This document shows positions 6,081 through 7,915 of a stretch of 7,915 nucleotides of DNA, in pieces. Under the pieces are notes generated by a model, which ran no database searches, was not told the origin of the DNA, and saw only the letters and a program-made list of their open reading frames with translations. The translations under genes and the position numbers were made by a program. This DNA is from UBA1367 sp040268355. GTDB taxonomy: Bacteria > Actinomycetota > Coriobacteriia > Coriobacteriales > Atopobiaceae. Positions within the stretch are counted from its first letter, which is position 1; each line of letters opens with the position of its first letter. Location of the stretch: NCBI GenBank assembly GCA_040268355.1, contig JAWRIT010000082.1, positions 1 through 7,915 on the forward strand, given 5' to 3'.

Positions 6081-7334
6081 ATGGAACATGGAATAGGAGC
6101 GACTGCTACCTCGCTTATCACTATCGGCCCGTCTCAGCTGATGGTCGACTATGCAGAGACGTACGTTGATCGCCTGCTCCTTATTGACCTTCCAGAACGC
6201 ATCTCGTCCTTCAACGTTAATCCACGAATTACGATGATCCGTTCGCTCGACTACCTCGAGTGCGATTTTGACACCCTTGCCACGTGCATACGAGCTTTTA
6301 TCTCTGAGGGCTCCAATGAGCGCTGCTATGGGATCTTCGCTCTCACTGATCGAGCTCTGCTTTTGCAGGCGCAACTTAATGCTTTATTCGGGTACATTGA
6401 TAATCCGGTATCCGCAGTGGAGGCGATGGTTACAAAAAGTCACATGCGGGCCCTTCTCAACGAGCATACGGAGTTCGTAACTCAGGCAGTTACCGTTACG
6501 AGCCCCGTAGAAGCACGCGAAGCCTGTGAATCCTTCGACTCGCCCTTTCCCTGTGTTGCTAAACCGATAGTGGGAAGAGGAAGTTTAGGAGTCTACCTGA
6601 TTCGAACGGCGAGTGAGTTTGATTCGCTAGACTATCCACTGCTGCTTGAGGAGTATATCGAGGGACAGGAGTATTCCGTAGAAGGGATACTATGCGATGG
6701 GGAGTACCATTGCTTTGGAGTTACCCTGAAGGAGAAAGGCGTGCTCGGGCAACCTGATGAGCTGGCAGAATTTGGCCACCTCCATCCCGCACCCCTTGAC
6801 CAGGATACCTACCAACTCATTGAAAAGGCGGTAGGTACAGCTCTGCATGCTATAGGTCAGCGTAGCGGGCTGAGTCATACCGAGGTCTTCGTGACGCCCA
6901 CGCGTCAAGTGCGTATTGTGGAAACTCATGCGCGCAACGGAGGACAGCACATTAACGATATCGTGCGCCTTGCCCACGGAGTCGACATGGTGGAGTGCGC
7001 CCTCAAGCAGCGTCTAGAAATTCTGGAAGACAAGGATATCAAGCCTACGGTGAAGTCTCGATATGCTGGAGTGCGTTATTTTCCTAATGAGTCGGGACGC
7101 ATAAGTAGGGTATCAGGTCTTGAACGTACTCGCTTCACCCAAGGAATTCATTCTATCGAGCTTTTTTACCAGCCTGGGGACACCTTCATTGCTGGGGTTG
7201 GTTCGGGTGAGCAGATTGGATGTATCGTAGCTAGTGCCGAAAGCTTTAACGACCTCGATACCCATTTGAGACGTGCTATGGGGGAAGTACATATAAGCAT
7301 TGACGCAGGTAAAGCTGGGGAGCATGGCTCATGA
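6081..7334 (+). CDS. ATP-grasp ligase (second), L-amino-acid-ligase/PurK-like
   Basis: The 417-residue product is a second ATP-grasp enzyme, clearly different from the one at 3593. Visible elements are Lys119 in TKSHMR, VAKP with Lys161 and the loop IVGRGSLG (163-170), EEYIEGQEYSVEG (190-202) with the classic EG.E.SVEG pattern, SHTEVF (265-270) and VETHARNGGQHI (280-291). In the last, Glu281 occupies a metal-binding position, while the Asn often seen two residues later is His283; several L-amino-acid ligases vary here. A C-terminal domain (about 325-417) follows, as in dipeptide-forming ligases. The reaction is expected to be ATP-dependent amide formation between an amino acid and another amine or amino acid. 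It is the last gene of the cassette, 3 nt after the exporter stop. Composition is closer to the host average than that of the first cassette gene. The substrate is unknown. No intrinsic terminator is evident directly after it. Confidence 0.88.
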   Translation: MEHGIGATATSLITIGPSQLMVDYAETYVDRLLLIDLPERISSFNVNPRITMIRSLDYLECDFDTLATCIRAFISEGSNERCYGIFALTDRALLLQAQLNALFGYIDNPVSAVEAMVTKSHMRALLNEHTEFVTQAVTVTSPVEAREACESFDSPFPCVAKPIVGRGSLGVYLIRTASEFDSLDYPLLLEEYIEGQEYSVEGILCDGEYHCFGVTLKEKGVLGQPDELAEFGHLHPAPLDQDTYQLIEKAVGTALHAIGQRSGLSHTEVFVTPTRQVRIVETHARNGGQHINDIVRLAHGVDMVECALKQRLEILEDKDIKPTVKSRYAGVRYFPNESGRISRVSGLERTRFTQGIHSIELFYQPGDTFIAGVGSGEQIGCIVASAESFNDLDTHLRRAMGEVHISIDAGKAGEHGS

Positions 7335-7549
7335 GTCAATTGGTCTTAAGATGGCGTGTGGTAGCGTGATGGTAAAACGCGCTCTTGTCGCTATGTAATA
7401 GAATACATGGCACGACGCTGACACGGGGGAAGAGGAGCCTATGTGCCAGCCCCGTGCCACGTGTCGGGTCCTCAGCTCCGCAGGCTCGCTAGGTACACTT
7501 GTGCTATCGTGGACTCTTGCAACGGTCTTCAAGTACAGGGAGCCTTTTC
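7335..7549 (+). other. Intergenic region between the cassette and secG
   Basis: No gene is supported in these 215 nt. It contains an 8-bp stem with one G:U pair (7390-7397 with 7404-7411, loop ATAGAA) that has no T tract after it, and a 7-bp inverted repeat CACGGGG/CCCCGTG (7422-7428 with 7450-7456, loop 21 nt). A frame beginning at ATG 7441 runs through secG in another phase and is a shadow. The right edge of the cassette insertion probably lies here, but I found no convincing direct repeats at the two edges. Confidence 0.5.
7503..7510 (+). promoter_or_regulatory. Weak candidate -10 region for secG
   Basis: GCTATCGT, preceded by TGT at 7500-7502, resembles an extended -10 box about 40 nt before the secG start. 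No good -35 hexamer lies 17 nt upstream, so this is only a candidate. secG could also be read through from the cassette. Confidence 0.25.
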
Positions 7550-7798
7550 GTGAACGTCATCAACACCATCCTGCTCGTGCTCATGTTCCTCTCGGGCACG
7601 CTCACCGTTCTTCTGGTCCTCATGCATTCGGGCAAGGGTACCGGCGTCTCCGACATGATCGCCTCGACCATGTACAACTCCGCAGCTGGCTCGGGCATCA
7701 TGGAGAAGAACCTGGACCGCCTGACGGTCATCACGGCCATCGTCTTTGGTGTGAGCATCTGCGTGATGATGTTCACCTTCCCGCTCGGCACCATCTAG
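7550..7798 (+). CDS. secG: Preprotein translocase subunit SecG
   Basis: This small inner-membrane subunit of the SecYEG channel assists protein export. The 82-residue product has two transmembrane segments (about residues 4-24 and 55-75) joined by a loop containing the family pattern LMHSGKGTGVSD, then SAAGSGIMEKNLDRLT. The GTG at 7550 is chosen over an in-frame TTG at 7499 because AGGGAG (7537-7542) lies 7 nt upstream of the GTG and because the extra 17 residues (MCYRGLLQ...) would precede the first membrane helix without any family counterpart. In other actinobacteria secG commonly follows gap-pgk-tpiA directly or nearly so; here the four-gene cassette separates them. Confidence 0.92.
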   Translation: MNVINTILLVLMFLSGTLTVLLVLMHSGKGTGVSDMIASTMYNSAAGSGIMEKNLDRLTVITAIVFGVSICVMMFTFPLGTI

Positions 7799-7841
7799 CA
7801 GGTGCCGATGTCACCCCAGTTACCTTTGACCTTCGAATTCT

Positions 7842-7860
7842 CCCGTATGGGCCATACGGG
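7842..7860 (+). terminator. Perfect inverted repeat after secG, possible terminator
   Basis: CCCGTATGG, one G, then CCATACGGG forms a 9-bp dyad; as RNA it would be a 7-bp stem with a GGGCC loop. It lies 43 nt after the secG stop. There is no T tract after it, so termination efficiency is uncertain. The right arm can also pair with CCCGTA further downstream (7872-7877). Confidence 0.45.
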
Positions 7861-7915
7861 CCTTGCAATGCCCCGTACAAAGGCACATAGTTTGAACTTG
7901 TGTAGCACGGTCGTG

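Noticed and set aside
7350..7400. tRNA-like D-arm (GCGT...ACGC around GATGGTAAA)
   Set aside because: No T-arm (GGTTCGA-type), no acceptor stem and no anticodon stem could be assembled around it.
7499..7549. TTG-started 17-residue N-terminal extension of SecG
   Set aside because: The GTG at 7550 has a well-spaced AGGGAG, and the extension has no counterpart in SecG proteins.
2014..7549. Mobile-element explanation (transposase, integrase, att repeats) for the cassette
   Set aside because: No transposase or integrase gene, no terminal inverted repeats and no flanking direct repeat longer than chance were found. The short shared GGCTCGC (2072 and 7484 areas) is not convincing.
7441..7890. A 149-residue plus-strand frame starting at ATG 7441 with AGGAG close upstream
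   Set aside because: It runs through the whole of secG in another phase. Its product is Arg/His-rich with no recognisable domain, as expected of an out-of-phase shadow in GC-rich DNA, and the AGGAG is only 3 nt from the ATG.

Overview
The window looks like chromosomal DNA from a high-GC Gram-positive bacterium. The Pgk, TpiA and SecG protein sequences and the order of housekeeping genes (pgk, tpiA, then secG) point to Actinomycetota. Within that phylum, Coriobacteriia (Olsenella/Atopobium/Collinsella type) is my best guess. It is made from sequence style and was not checked by any search.

Layout: (1) 63-2013, two overlapping glycolysis genes, pgk and tpiA, very GC-rich, closed by a textbook intrinsic terminator at 2042-2070. 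(2) 2071-2573, an intergenic stretch in which base composition drops abruptly. It holds a second hairpin, a good sigma70-type promoter (TTGAAA, 17 nt, TAATAT) and a predicted untranslated leader of about 385 nt with competing hairpins and short repeats. (3) 2574-7334, four tightly packed plus-strand genes: a divergent fold-type II PLP enzyme of the cysteine-synthase family, an ATP-grasp ligase, an MFS exporter and a second, different ATP-grasp ligase. Junctions are a 1-nt overlap, a 1-nt gap and a 3-nt gap, so this is one operon. (4) 7335-7549, an intergenic stretch leading to secG (7550-7798), and then a 117-nt tail with a striking set of competing inverted repeats.

The interesting part is the four-gene cassette. 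A PLP enzyme that could make or modify a beta-substituted amino acid, two carboxylate-amine ligases that could join amino acids through amide bonds, and an exporter together look like a minimal, carrier-protein-free pathway for a small peptide-like metabolite. It sits between tpiA and secG, which are neighbours or near neighbours in many other actinobacteria, and its composition differs from the flanks, strongest at its 5' end. That suggests an acquired accessory insertion in a conserved housekeeping locus. The product cannot be named from the sequence. Dapdiamide, D-cycloserine and bacilysin-type pathways use related enzyme classes, but their other diagnostic genes are absent here.
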